The notes under the pieces were generated by a model. That model had not been told where the DNA came from, did no database searches, and worked only from the letters and a program-made list of their open reading frames with translations. A stretch of 64,000 nucleotides of DNA from Acanthochlamys bracteata (lineage: Eukaryota > Streptophyta > Magnoliopsida > Pandanales > Velloziaceae): assembly GCA_019914995.1 (NCBI GenBank), contig CM034129.1, positions 8,053,725 through 8,117,724 of the forward strand. Reading direction: 5' to 3'. The position numbers and the translations under genes are program-made. Shown here piece after piece: positions 25,401-38,700 of the stretch; within the stretch, counting starts at the first letter, position 1; the number at the start of each line of letters is the position of its first letter.

Positions 25401-27482
25401 TCCAAATCCACACATTTTACTAAAAGAAAATGGAACAGAATTTCAAGAGTACACAATAACCGAGAAGCAAGCCTGGCAAAAACACAATCCCATAAACTGC
25501 TCAAGGAACATTTAATTTGCCATACAAAAAGAGAGCAGTTACAATATGTTCCCAGTCAAAGAAATGAAAATAGTTATAGTAAACAAGGTACGCATCCAAG
25601 CAAAGCAGAAAACACACTCTTGCAAATTCAATAAAGCAATAAAATTCAACAAATGAAATCAACGGTCAAATGCTATCCCCTCTACCCAAATCTGCAGATA
25701 TTACCCAAATCTGTAAATTGCAGTAAATGAATATAATTATTTGCAAAGTTGATGGCAGCTACATTCTTCACAACCTAACTCAACATATATAAGTCCTGAT
25801 AAAAGGCATAAACTAGCGCAGGATGGTAAAGAAAACGCATCAACAAAGAAACATTGATACCTATGCATGCACACTTTGCCAACTTCAATAAGCAATACCC
25901 ATTCAGCTCGACAGTCCATGAAACTAGGCATTGCAACCAACCCACAAAAACTAATCCAATTTCCCAAAAGCCATAGCAACTAATCCGACCCCAAAATTCT
26001 TGCAAAAGGAATAAAAATTACCTCTCAATAATCAACTTAATGGAAAACAACTCTTAACTCAAACCCTAGGCAAAGAAAATGGAAACTAAACAGAATAAAA
26101 TCCACACTACTAACTCAAATTTGTGGGGGAAAAAATCCAGTATTAATCAGCATGATAGTTGGGAATTCAAAATGGAGTTCGAACAGCATTAATCAGCATG
26201 ACTAGTTGGGAATTCAAAAATGGAGTTCAAACCTAAGACACCAATCCTTCTTAGAAAGAACAGCCAAAATATTTAAACTAAACCATGCTCATAAAACCCT
26301 GCAATCCAAATGTCAATCACATCAGATGACCTTAAAAGGCATCAGAGTTGATATGGGCATCTGCAAATCTAAAGCAAATCCAGAAGCTATGAAAACAACC
26401 AATTAAACATACTGAACGAACTACAAAATGATAAAAACTAATTACAAATCTTCAAAGATCAAGAGAGAAGTATGTAGGGAAGCAAGAAAAAGAGACCACC
26501 AACTTGAATATACTAGAACTGCCTAACTGCAAATTCAACACGAAACTTCCAGGAAAAAAAAAAGCTGCAAAATCTAATTAAGGAGACCCAAAAAAGCCAG
26601 ATTTCCAAATTGTTTGTTCAGTTACAAATCCAACCAAATATACCATCGAACAGAGGAGAAACAGAGTAGATCAAGTCGGTGGATAAATAAAGATTGAAGA
26701 TTTTGCCTAGAATACAGTTGATTAGCAGTACCATTAAGCAAGAAGATTCATAAAGGCAAGATAGTCCACACTACTGCAAATCCAACATGCATCCCTTCAG
26801 AATTCATCAATCCAACTCAAAATTTCCAAACTAATCTTCAACACCTCTACTAAAAGTTCAAAATTAAAGAAAATCCAGCACTTTTCAGCTGTAAATCTGA
26901 CTCGATACTTAAAAAGAAAATGCATCCAATCCAACTCAATATCAATACTAGCAGAACCAAGAACCTAAGATAAGGCATTAAATCACTCAACGAAACGAAA
27001 CCTAGAAAACCAAAATTTAAAAAAAAAAAAGACAACAAATTAACCAGTAAAACACAAGAACAGCAGCAGTAGCAACTAGTAATAGTACAAGCTAAAATCT
27101 GACTCTATGATTCACCAATAAAACACAAGAAACAACAGCAGCAGCAGCAACTAGTAACAGATCAAGAAGTAACACTAAATACATACCCAAGAATGTTGAC
27201 TCTGAGATGGATAGATAGTTGAATGAAGAGCTCATAGAGCTGTCCAAGATCAGCAGCGTTGCCATGGGAGTAAAGAATCGTCGAGACAGCATTGGGATGG
27301 CGAACATAAACAGCAACAATCTCGTTACCTCTTCTTGTGGGCAGCTGCATGACTTCAACGTTCTCCCGGTGGGGGTACCTGCTCAGACGAAGGATATCGG
27401 TCTCACGAACTAGTTCGTAGCTCGGTGGTTGCGGAGGAAAGAAAGCAAGCCTTGCTGCTACTGATGACGTCACTCCGCCCAT
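22437..27482 (-). CDS. ABHD17-like alpha/beta-hydrolase (putative depalmitoylase)
   Basis: Five exons, 27187-27482, 24949-24985, 24601-24837, 24472-24519 and 22437-22913, give 364 residues. Members of the ABHD17 family are serine hydrolases; animal ABHD17 proteins remove palmitate from membrane-anchored signalling proteins. The HGNAADLG oxyanion segment is at residues 73-80, the nucleophile in GQSVGSG at Ser145, the acid in GTADEVVD at Asp210 and the base in GGKHCDLE at His239. The start at 27482 gives MGGVTSS, a good N-myristoylation signal, and is preferred over an in-frame ATG 41 codons upstream. After the catalytic domain comes a tail of about 100 residues, highly basic, with recurring RKS-D units. 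Introns 1 (2.2 kb) and 4 (1.56 kb) are long, the latter carrying an LTR-like insert. The plant substrate is unknown. Confidence 0.93.
23382..24000 (-). mobile_element. Possible solo LTR in hydrolase intron 4
   Basis: A 600-bp island of clearly higher GC than the intron around it. Read on the minus strand, it has TG-type starts near 24000, a CTATAAATG TATA-like signal (plus 23855-23863), a transcribed-looking region rich in CTCTCTGTT, and it ends near TCTGCA (plus 23382). This order resembles a retrotransposon LTR. I could not find a perfect 5-bp target duplication, so the ends and identity are uncertain. Confidence 0.4.
24986..27186 (-). other. Hydrolase intron 1, no gene seen
   Basis: A 2.2 kb AT-rich intron between the first exon and the 37-base second exon. 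Short open frames on both strands lack motifs. A small GCAGCAGCAG run lies near 27138. Confidence 0.7.
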
Positions 27483-27605
27483 TGATTCCGGTACCGTCGT
27501 CGTCTGTAACCGGAAAAAAGATTCAATCTTTTCGTTGAAATTTAGGGAAAATCTGGAGTGAATTGGTGGAAATTTGAGTAGAAGAAGAAAGATGAAAGCA
27601 GGCAA

Positions 27606-28001
27606 CCGGAGAGAGTCAAGAAAATGAACTTCTTTGCTTTGTTTATTATGATCGATAAAGGATTAAGTTAGTTTATTTATTCTTTCAAAATTTAGAAAAA
27701 AACAAGTTGAACTATTTATTTATTTATTAGGGGAGTGCTGTGCTGGTAATATAAATCAGTAGTTGTATGCAATCAGAGGAAATAAACGGTCTCACAAAGG
27801 AAAAAAAACAAAACAAAACAAAAAAAAAAAAGAAAACTCTTAAGGTTAAAAATTCCTAAATTGCGTGCTGATTCTCCACCTCCCCAAGTCCCCATCTAGC
27901 AAAAATTATCATTTGTATTTCTTACGTCTATGATATACACAATTTATATTTGGTAAAACTTCAGACTCAAAATTAAAGTTTTAGCTTTAGTTTGTTGCTG
28001 C
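27606..28001. other. 5' flank of the hydrolase gene
   Basis: AT-rich DNA with A-rich low-complexity runs (27800-27835). It should hold the hydrolase promoter, but I see no convincing TATA box. Confidence 0.4.
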
Positions 28002-28555
28002 TAGGGGTGGCAATATGAGTTCATAGATCAGTTCCAAGTCGACCCAAATAATAACCGGATCAAAAATATTTAACCCTAATCCGACCCGTTTATTTATATG
28101 GGTCAAAATTGTCAACCCTAACCCAACCTATTTATAACCAGGTCAAACTCAAGTCGACCCATTTAATAATTAAATTATTAAATAAAAATTATAAATATTA
28201 GTTTTAATAATAATATATCAAAATTATTAATTATGATGTATTTAAAAAAAATATATTAATTTTGATAAATTTATAAATTAAATAAAAATTAGTTAAAATT
28301 AAGATAAATTAAAAATATATAAATTAAATTCAAATTTTTTGCTATTTTTTAAATAATATATACTATATAAATAGTTAAACAGAGAGGGGGAAGCTAGTTA
28401 GCAAATAGCACCCAGTTAAACGGATCATTTTCGGGTCGATCCGAACCGTTTAAATTTTCGGGTCATTTTCGAGTCGACCTGAAATCGATCCAAATCCGTC
28501 TAAAGCTTGACCCGAACCCGACCTTTTCGAGTCGGGTCGATTTTTGCCACCCCTA
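28002..28555. mobile_element. Non-autonomous hAT element, copy A
   Basis: A 554-bp element with termini TAGGGGTGGCAA and TTGCCACCCCTA, a perfect 12-base inverted repeat, and GC-rich subterminal stretches (GACCCG/CGGGTC motifs) around an AT-rich centre. The flanks GTTGCTGC and ATTGCTGT agree at 6 of 8 bases, consistent with an aged 8-bp hAT target duplication. It is related to the element at 57697-58255. No coding capacity. Confidence 0.82.
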
Positions 28556-28760
28556 ATTGCTGTCTTTTAAAGCCTTAAAGAAAAATTTGAGATAGTATTT
28601 ATCTTAAAAAATATGTATAGAAACACACGATATATTAACTTTGTAGGTTTCTTTACTCTTCTCGCTTTTGTGCTTTCATTTTTCAACAAAATTTTACCTT
28701 CCTATCAATAAGAGAAAAATGTGCTTCATCTTTATAGTTATTTTGAAAAGTTTAGATTTA

Positions 28761-29000
28761 GGGCGTGTTTCAATTATATCAAATGAGTTTTACGAAAGTG
28801 AGTTCCGTAAAAGTAAAGCTCTATAAGAAACAAAATTCGTAGAATTAGAATTCAGATTGATAATTAAAATATATGAAGTGATGTTTAAATAAAATTTTAG
28901 TAGAAATAAAGTTTTACTGTGGAAGTGACAATAAAATTCAGAATAATAATTTAAACACGTGAAATGCCAAATTCAAAATCTGAGCAATTGAAATATGTTC
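28761..29000. mobile_element. Tourist-like MITE, copy 2 (diverged)
   Basis: A 240-bp element starting GGGCGTGTTTCAATTATATC and ending (reverse complement) GAACATATTTCAATTGCTC, flanked by TTA on both sides (28758-28760, 29001-29003). The right terminal repeat has several substitutions, so this looks like an older copy of the family at 4120, 51947 and 54558. Confidence 0.65.
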
Positions 29001-29968
29001 TTAAATAAATGAGCTATCTTGTTATAGTGGTCTAGTTTCTTTTTTAGCTAATGAAATATTTTAAAATGTAAATGCATGATACTTTTATATATCTCCAAAA
29101 ATTATGGTCAAAATACATCTACAAAAAAGTAAATAATGTATGTGCTAGGTCTACTCTTTAGATCATATTTAACTATTTTTATTTTCAATTTTAGATAACT
29201 TATCATTGTTATTACATTTCAACCAGAAATTTTGTGTAGAGCTGTAACTGCAAGCAACACTGATTTTGATGGAAAGAATTTCAATGAGAAATGTGCACGC
29301 AGCAAGCAGCCCTTGCACGACTGCAATATTTCATACATATTATATATAGAGCTTCTATTTTTTAGAAGTACTGCAGCGTGGCAGTTAAATTTTTATAATA
29401 GTAACAACAAGTTTAAGTTTTATCGCACTTGAATAGGATTGGTTATATGTATTCTTTTTTTTCAATTCGTTCGATTATAAATAGATCTAATGAAAATTTT
29501 AATTCCTTCAAATCCTTCGCCACCCATTTAGATTCAGTGAATTCTTGGTCATTTAAATTTTCACAAATCCTTCAAAAATTTTCTCCTATAATTCAAAAAA
29601 GCATTGTGTACTAGTGGTGGCTAATATATTGGAATTCAAATCAGACATTTTCTTTACTATTATCTTAGTGTGCCTCTTACTCACAAAAGGATTAAAATAA
29701 TAAGACTTATTCGATTCGTGATCACAAAAAATGCGCGACTATTCTAATATTAAATAAACTAAAAAATTAAAAATAAACTAGAATAAAGTAACTAATTCAA
29801 TTATTTTTTTATTATCTTTAATGAATACAAATATTCTTATTTATTGCTAAAACTCATAATCAAAAAATACTTTATCTTGCATGATAAAAATTTAGTGTTA
29901 AGTGGTCACATTAGCTCGAATCCCATAGTGTAACAAAGACTAGTGATGTTCAATATCTAAAGATTATA

Positions 29969-30190
29969 CATCTTATTGCATGGAAACGAGTTATGCTACC
30001 TAAAGCAGTCGGAGGTCTTCATATTAGCAATCCTTTGAATGGATGGCCGTTGCTTATAAAGCAGGTTTATTTTTCATTACGAGGAATGAATTTGGGTTGA
30101 ACTTACTAATGCCAAATATAATCTACAGGTGGTTGGCTGTATATTGCTTTACTCTGTTTCATGTCAAGGATTTGTCATACAATTCTATAT
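29969..30190 (+). pseudogene. LINE (non-LTR retrotransposon) ORF2 relic
   Basis: The frame from 29969 reads HLIAWKRVMLPKAVGGLHIS, which matches the conserved block after the reverse transcriptase in plant L1-type LINEs (W-K-x-V-x-x-P-K-x-x-G-G-L-x-I). After a frameshift, the frame from 30093 reads WVELTNAKYNLQ, matching the next conserved block (LWV...KY). Everything upstream and downstream is degraded and no poly-A tail is obvious. Confidence 0.75.
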
Positions 30191-30373
30191 GAAACTTAGA
30201 TCTTCAAAAAATTTTCTTTACAAAAGTTGTTCTTATCATGTTATGGAACCATTAAGGTACAATAGTCGTTGATAGAGGGGTTAAGCTAACTAAAAGTTCT
30301 TCAAAATGCTTTTGGTTTGGATAGAGAATTTAATGCTTATGCAAAGAGATCTATCTACAGAAGGATTCAAATT

Positions 30374-30493
30374 TGTGACGAATTTAGAATTTTTCTCAAA
30401 ACCAATTCACAATGAGAAGAGTGAGATCCAAGTCTTTATGAATATCATCTAGGACCATTGACAAGCAAAGTGGGACTAAACTATTCTTTAACA
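30374..30493. repeat. 120-bp direct repeat, copy 1
   Basis: Begins TGTGACGAATTTAGAATTTT and ends AACTATTCTTTAACA. It is about 80 percent identical by eye to 30783-30903 in the same orientation. Confidence 0.85.
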
Positions 30494-30782
30494 TCTGCCC
30501 TTCAACAAAGCGTTCTTTTTTTTTTAAATTGAATTGATGATGGCTACGTGCCGTGTAATGAATTAGATGAAGCGAGCGATCTGATCTGAAATAAAATAAA
30601 TTACTTGTCCTAAAGTATAGTGGACAATTGTCCTTTGAATGAAACGGACTATCTATTCTGAAATAAAGCGGGTTATTTTTGTTCTAAATAAATCGGACCA
30701 TGAAGGCCCTGAATAGATATAGATAATAAGTTAAGTTTAGCCCATATTTTGAGCCGATCCGGTCCAACCCTTTTTGATACTA

Positions 30783-30903
30783 TGTGACGAATTTAGAATT
30801 TTTTTAAAAACCAATTGGCAATGAGAAAAAGTGAGCCTAAATTTTTATAAATATTATCTCAGAATCATTGATAAGTAATATGGAACTAAACTATTTTTTA
30901 ACA
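30783..30903. repeat. 120-bp direct repeat, copy 2
   Basis: Same orientation as 30374-30493 and 409 bases downstream. It shares TGTGACGAATTTAGAATTTT, CCAATT, CAATGAGAA and GGAACTAAACTATT. The intervening DNA is not LTR-element coding sequence. Confidence 0.85.
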
Positions 30904-30909
30904 AAATTA

Positions 30910-33900
30910 AAACATATTTGAGTATGTTATCTTCTGGCCTCCTCCAATGTGCGCCAATTGTTCATAGAATCAAACTCAAAGGTGATTAAGACTTGAGGAT
31001 GAAGTTCATCTTATGCCTTATCTATTCAGATTCCACTTATAATGTTGAAGAAATTTTATGATGTTTTCTATTCTTTGCAAATATATGATATGTATGATGT
31101 TGTACATGTATGGGCTAATACCATGTTTGCCTTTATTTATCAAAAACATATAAATATCTAGTTCAATTTAAATTTTTCCTACAATGATTTGTATTATTAT
31201 GGTTATTCTCTTATGTAGGGCACCTCTGTCCATAATGCTCAAAGACATTATGGAGTTGACTTTATAATTCTACCAGGCGGGCTAAAAAAATATTTTTTAT
31301 ATCAATTTAGTCACCGTTTACCGGTACATTTTAATGATTTCTACTTTAATTTTTTTCATATTTTTTAAATAATTTAAATTTTGAAAAAAATCTAATAAAA
31401 AATAATTTATTTTAAATTTTATATTTATTTTTATACTAAAAATGAATTTAAAAAATAAAATTTATAATACTAATACGTAAAAAAATGAAATAAACAGCGA
31501 CAGAAATTAAAAAAAATATTTGACGATATATAAAATATTATTTTTATTTTAAAAAATTTATATAATTTATTTAAATAAATTTTATTTTTAAATATAATAA
31601 ATTATATAATTTTTTTAAATATATAATTTTATTTTTATTTAAAAAATTTGCTATTAAAAAAATCCTAAGTTTCCAAAATAAAGGTGTGAAAGATAAGAGT
31701 ATCTTTATGTTGGACCATGAGTTGTACAACAGATTTGGACACTTTCTTTCACGCCTAAGCTTTATTGAATTGATATCTATCATTCTATGAGGTGTCATTG
31801 GATTTATTAGATTCTTCTTCTAGAAACATATAACATTAATTATTTCTTCTACAGTAATCTAACATTATTTAATGACATGAGAAAAAAAACCTCCAATCAA
31901 TTATTTTGTCTCCCAACAATCATGTTTTTTTCCGGAGAGAAACACGCAGGATTATAACTAATGTTTGGAAGTTTTCTACAATCTTTTTTAAAATACACAA
32001 AATTTTAAAAATTTTAGAAAATATTTTATTGTCTAAAAATTATAATAAAAAATAATAATATTATTCCGATGTAAAACTTTTAGTATTTTTTAAATTTTTA
32101 TATAAAATTATATAATATTATAAAAATTTTAGTATAAAAACTGAAATTAAGTTGATTCTTTGTATTTAGGGTACGTCATACGTTTGAATGAATTTTTGTT
32201 GTTGTAATATTTAAACATTTAATCTGAAAAATAACTACTGAAAAAAGTTGTTGACTCGTTAAGTGGTAGTTTAGTGGTACGAATCAAATGTTTTTTTTTT
32301 CCCATAAGTAAGATGTTAAGAAGTTAAAAGCTTATGAAAGCAACTTATTAATCTAATGATCTAAGCTTTTGCCTTTTTTTCTTTTGAATAATTGTTTATA
32401 TAAACTTTCCACAAGAAATCTTAATCAATTAATTATCATATTCTGAAATGTGAATACTATTAAGAAATTAGCACATATTTGTTAATTTAAAATTTATAAA
32501 AAGTGAGTAGGTATTAGAAGAAATGATCATGAATTCTTTTGAATGTAATTGGGTAACGTTTTTCGTTATTTATATCAACACATTATTACTACTAAAATAG
32601 GATCAAAATATTGGACTGTTTTTCTAAGTTTTTATTAATTTTGAGATCTTTTGTTGCCAAAATATATAAAGATAGATAGCTACGGGTAGCAATAAAGTCA
32701 ATCAATAAAAAAGAAATCCATAAATTCGTACTGAAGCTTTTAATTCTTTTCGCTTGCCCCTTTGATTTCCTTTCTTTTTTTTTTAAATTGAAAGTCGAAC
32801 TTTGCAATTAAAAAACATTCAGATCTTCTCCAATTTTCATGCATTGGATGATTTTGAAAGTCTGGAATAGATAACTCCGTACGTGTTGTTCTGGTTTTTA
32901 ATTTTGAGTTTTTTTTTTCCAAAATCTGTAGAATGCACGTACTTTCAAGTTTTGTACAACAATTTCAAGTGCCACCAAATAAATGTTTCAAAAATTTTAT
33001 AAAATGCAATATTTAGTAAATAAAAAATAGTTTATAAATTTATAAAATAATAATACATAATATATATATATATTTTTTTTAAATTTTAATTTAAATTTTT
33101 TTTTACAAAATATTAAAAAAATTTAGAAACTCAATTAACAAAATTAAAAGAATTAAAATAAAAAGTACTTTTAAATATCACACAAAATTTCAAATTGATG
33201 AGTTTATTGTTTGGTTAATGATTAAATTGAAATAGTAAATTTGATTTGTATTATTCATTCAAATCAATGAAAATCGTACATTTCTATAGTTTATGTGAAA
33301 AGCAATAAAATAAGAAAGAAAGAAAAATCTTAGACACGGTGAAGCAAAAAAACTTTATCATTGTTAATAATAAAAGATTAATAATCACGGAGGTGTCTTT
33401 CCATCCTAAAATAAGGAAAAAGCAAAAGTTATCAGATGTCTCCAGTATCCAATTGTAGTTCAACTTTAGAACACCCTAAGGATACGTTTGAAAATACCGA
33501 ATTTTTTTTTTTCAAATTTTAAACCCAGTCACTTTATATATTTTAATTATTACTCTGAATTTTATTTACAACAAATTTTATTTTTAGTAAAATTTTTTAA
33601 AAAAATTTTACTTCATTTATTTTAAATTTTATTTTGAAATTTATTTTTACTGAATGTAATATTGTACTGAACTATAATTTTATAAAATTTAATTTTGTAA
33701 AACATAATTACGTGTATTCTAAACACAATTACTTCACTTATTATCATAAGTTTTTTCTATCAACATCAAATCAATCAAATTTGCCTTTTATTATCAGCCT
33801 TTGGTAGGTAAACAAGCTGATGAAGTAGTTTATTAGTGGTCTTTAGCTACGAGTGATTTATTTATGTTAAAAGTGAAAGAGAAAGGTTGTAAAGATTGGT

Positions 33901-35690
33901 TGGTTGAGAAAAGAAAACAGAAAAAGGGGAAAAACTAGGGCGAGTAGTCTGGAACGGAATAGATGGATTATTTTGGGATCCAGAGCCAGTGAGAAAACCT
34001 AGGGTACAATTAAAGCCGTCACCCCATGTCTCTCTACCAGAGAGCTTCTTATTGGTCTTTGTGCAAACTTTTTTTCTAAAAAAAATTTCCTCTGTAGACT
34101 CAAACGAGTAGAGTCGTTTAAATGACGAACACAGGTAGTGGCATTTGTTTCAAATTATGAAAGGTACAATAACAGAGGAAGGACTTCCTCTATTTTTTAT
34201 GAATACAAGAATACTAGGATACAAACATAATGTCTCATTCTACTGTATAGGATGGAAATTTATGCAGAAATTTTTTGTTTAATAAAATTGGTCGTGTTAT
34301 ACAGTTTAAAAACAAGAAAGAAAACATAATAAATTCTCTACAACTTTTAGGCTGAGCCCAAAGCCCGCTGATCAATTTAATGTTATCCAGTCCAATTTGG
34401 CACAACACGGTGGCCCTTCGAGTTTCACCCCGGATAGCGCCCATGTAGTTGTAGGTAATGCGCACTTCACACGTAAAACAGGGACACATAAGACCTTTTA
34501 TGTTACGATCTACTCAATAGGTATTATTTATTTAGGCTATATATCTTAAGTCTAATTTTAAATTATTCTGATTCAATTTTAAAATATCACAGTTTAGCTT
34601 TAAATCATTTCGATTTAACTTCTTCAGAGTACAAAATTTCTTAAGATTAAATCAGATATATCATAATCTTATTGATTGTATCCTAGTCCACTATTTATCT
34701 AAAAATTATTTTATTCCTACTTTTGGTTCTGCCAACTTACAAAGAGCCAAAACACATTAATTAAAAGCCTATTATTTTCCCTCAAAACTTTTTAGACATC
34801 ATTTGGTCGTTGTTTATAAAGTGCTTTTGTTTAATAAAACCTTTATATTATTTTATAAATTTTATCTAAAAATTAAATATATAAAGATTTTCATTTTGTA
34901 AAATTACTCAATATATTATTTTTTAAAATAAAAAATAGAATTTATTTTTTTAGAAAAATACAAATACTCTCCAAACTGGTGAGTGGCACTGATCAAAAAA
35001 ATTTATTACTCTAACCAAACTGCAATTGACCACTAAAACTTATCACTTTATCTACAATTTTTGCGCATGCTATTTCGGACACATTTCAACAAAGGGGTGC
35101 ACAAAAAAATAAATAAATAAATACACTACACATTCCACTAATAATCGTAGTCCTTTATTTTATACTACAAGTTGAAAACCAAAAAAAGAGAAAAACTAAT
35201 TTTTAGAACACAGTGAAGTACAAGAATTTACGGCAAAGCGCTATCGTGTGATTGTACTGTAATGTTTTCTATTTTGCTTATAAAATGTATACTTTTTTAT
35301 GAATTTAACGGTAATTCTTAAAAAGAAATTGTTTTTTAAATGTTTTTTTTGAAAATAAATATATTTTTTATATAAAATTATTAATAATAAAATTTTATGA
35401 TTTAAAATTTTTCTATATATTTATTTAAAAATAATATTAAAATATAAATTAAAAATAAATAAATAAACTTTTCAAAGCATCCACTTGGTCCAGACACATG
35501 CGCCGTTCTGCCGCCTAAATTGCTTGAAAAGCAGATATCGTATTCTGGGAGCTGCAAAATTTAACAAATCACCAACAATGTTATGTGTGTTTTTTATTAT
35601 TTTGATAGAGCAAATCATCGAGATTTGATTCACTCTCTTTTGGATTTAATAGTAAACCAAATCTTATCAAATATCAAATGATAATTATTC
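30910..35690. other. AT-rich intergenic desert
   Basis: Nearly 5 kb of A/T-rich DNA with many poly-A and poly-T runs (for example 31300-31660, 33000-33180, 34800-34960, 35330-35470). Several AT blocks look like ends of decayed short elements. About 33900-34040 and 34330-34490 are somewhat GC-richer but have no recognisable coding motif. Confidence 0.6.
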
Positions 35691-35721
35691 TAACTAAAGA
35701 TAATTTCAGTCAAAAATATAG

Positions 35722-38700
35722 TTTTAAAATTCGATCCGGACCGAAAATCGGCGACCCGCCACCGATTTCGGGCCGAGTTGATACAGCGCAATCCGACACG
35801 ACTCGGGTCGATCCGGCTGAGTTCCGAGTCAACTCGTCGATCCGGTTGAGCGGGTCGACCCGATATTTTTAATTATTAAAAAAAAATCTTAAAACAAAAA
35901 AACAAAAACTGGTTCGTGACTTCATATTCACTAGTTTGGTGTTTCTAAATTAAGTACTTCCTTCTCGCTCGTGCATCTATCTGCCCCCGCAAAATCTTTT
36001 TCTCCCGGCACTGATCAATTTGCCGACCGTCGTCTTCTTCTTCTCAGCGTTCTGATTTTTGAGTCCAGTGTGTTCTGATTTCTGAGTCCAGTTTATTGCT
36101 TCTCGGCGTTTTCGTTCGATCGTTCATTCCGCTCGTTCGTTCTCGCTGTTCGTTTGGAAATTGCATCCCTCGTGGTCTTCTTGTTGCTATTCCTCTCTGC
36201 TGCAGCCATCTTTGCTCGGACATAGATTCTGCTCCAGCTGAACCCACTGATCCGACTCCCACCAAGCCATCAATTCCACAAAATCAAAATATTTCAAGAG
36301 GTAAAACTGATCCTGCTTGGAGCCACTGCAAAGAGTCAGACGCTACGGACAGTAGAAATAAGAAGAAGTTTATATGCAGTTATTGTTCACGAATTTTTGG
36401 AGGTGGCGGCATCAACAGAGTTAAGCAACACTTAGCTGGAGTGAAAGGCGAAGTCGAAGCTTGTAAGTATGTTCCTTCTGATGTCCGTTATCAGATGAAA
36501 CTAAATATAGATGGCTATGTTTATAAAAAAAAAGAAGACATCAAAAATTGCTGGATGAACAGAACCTATTTAGCCAACAACACTTGCAGTCGGAGGAGCG
36601 AGCATATAGTAGAGCTAGTGACTTTGAAGATGTTTCAGCACGTGCAAGTTTCACTACAGAAAGTTGCACAAGCAAAGGTAGCAGTGGCACTGGACAGTCT
36701 GAAAATGCAAGTAGAAAAGGTAAAGAGATTATGGTTGGTTCTTATTTCATTCCGAGAACTATTCCTAATGCACAGCCAACTATTAAGAGTGTCATGCAGA
36801 GTAAGGCGACAAAAGAAAGATGTGGAATTGCAATATGCAAATGGATGATTGATGCATGTATTCTTTTTCATGCTGCTAATTCTATGTACTTTCAACCGAT
36901 GATAGATGCTATTGCAAGTATGGGTGCAGGTTAGAAAGGTCCTAGCTATCATATTTTCAGAAACTTTTTGTTGAATAAGAATGTTGAGGAGATAAAGCGC
37001 TATGTTGAGAGCCTTCGGGATAAATGGAGGAAGACTGGATGCACTATCATGGCCGATGGATGGTCCAATCGAAATAGAAAAACACTTATCAATTTTCTAG
37101 TCTATTGCCCAAAAGGTACGGTCTTTCTCAAATCTGTAGATGCTTCCGATGCTTCGAAAACTGCATATATGTTGTATAAATTGTTTAGAGAAGTTGTCTT
37201 ATATGTCGGTGCTGAGAATGTTGTTCACTTTGTGACTGATAATGCCTCTAACTATGTTGCTGCCCACTGCATTAACTTGATGTTTCAAGACATTGATAAG
37301 CTGGATGAAGTTAGTAACTTAGTGGCTCATGCATCTAGAATAACAAAGTATATCTATAATCATTGCTTCCTTTTATATTTGATGCGAAAATTTACACATG
37401 GAAGACAAATTCTTCGACCAGCTCCTACTCGTTTCGCAACAAATTTTATTGCACTGCAAAGTATATTATCACAGAAAGATGCATTGAGAGCTATGGTAAC
37501 ATCCAAAAGGAATGGACAACTTCAGCTTATGCTAGAGAAAGTAAAGGTAAGAAATTTGTCGACGATGTTTTAACTCCAAGCTTTTGGACAGAATGTGTTA
37601 ATGTTGTAAAGCTTACTTCTCCTTTAGTTCGTGTTTTTCGCCTTGTTGATAGTGATGACAGGCCTTGTATGGGGTATTTATTTAAGGCTATTCATAGTGT
37701 TAAAGCTGAAATGTTAAGGAGGTCCAAAAAGGATAAGGGCAGAGTTGAACAATATTTGCGCATTATTACTAACAGATGGGATAAATAGTTAAGTAGAGCA
37801 TTGCATGCAGCTGGACTTAATCCCTGTTATCAATATGATAACTCTTCAGCTGATAGGACTTCTCCTGTTGTTTCTGGACTTTTGGATGTTATAGAGAAGT
37901 TTGCTTATGGAGACTTTGATCTTATTGGTAAGTTAACTAGTGAGATGAAATTTTTTAGAACCGCAGAAGGAGATTTTGGATGTGTTTTTGCTATAGCTAA
38001 CCGTGTATCTATGGCTCTAGGTAATGATTATTAAATGCTTATTTGATCTTCATTTTTATAACATATGGTTGTTTCTCTGTTTTGCATATGAAACTTATTA
38101 TTTATATTTTTTTTTCTAAAACTCTTGATCTAATTGTAGATGAATGGTGGCTATTATATGGAAACAGTGCTAAGCATCTCCAAAAGTTGACAATCCGTGT
38201 TTTAAGCCAAACATGTAGTGCCTGAGGCTGTGAGAGGAATTGGAGCATTTTTTAGCATATCCATTCCAAGAAAAGAAATATATTGGAGCATCAACGGCTT
38301 AATGATCTTGTATATGTTCATTATAATTTGAGGTTAAGACAAAGGTAATATATATTAATTTATTATTTATTTTCTTGTGATAGTTGTATTTCTAATGCTT
38401 CTTTTGATAAATTATTTATATATATTAGGAATTATTTCAAGAGTCAAAGATATGATCCTATAGATGTTGAAGGATTTGGTGATAACGATGAGTGGATATT
38501 CATGGATGAACCTTCGACTTTAACTAATGAAGAATTAGAGGCATTTTATAGAGAAATGGCGGCATGTTCAATTCAAGATAAACTCACTGCTGGTAAGTTT
38601 GTTTTTTCTTTTAGATTTTTGTTTAGTAGTGTTAGATTATGAATTTAAGAATTGATTTTATGAAATATAATGGTTTATACTTTATAGATGCCGAGAACCT

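Noticed and set aside
27483-27605. In-frame ATG 41 codons upstream of the hydrolase start
   Set aside because: The extension is unlike family members, and MGGVTSS at 27482 is the conserved start with a myristoylation context.
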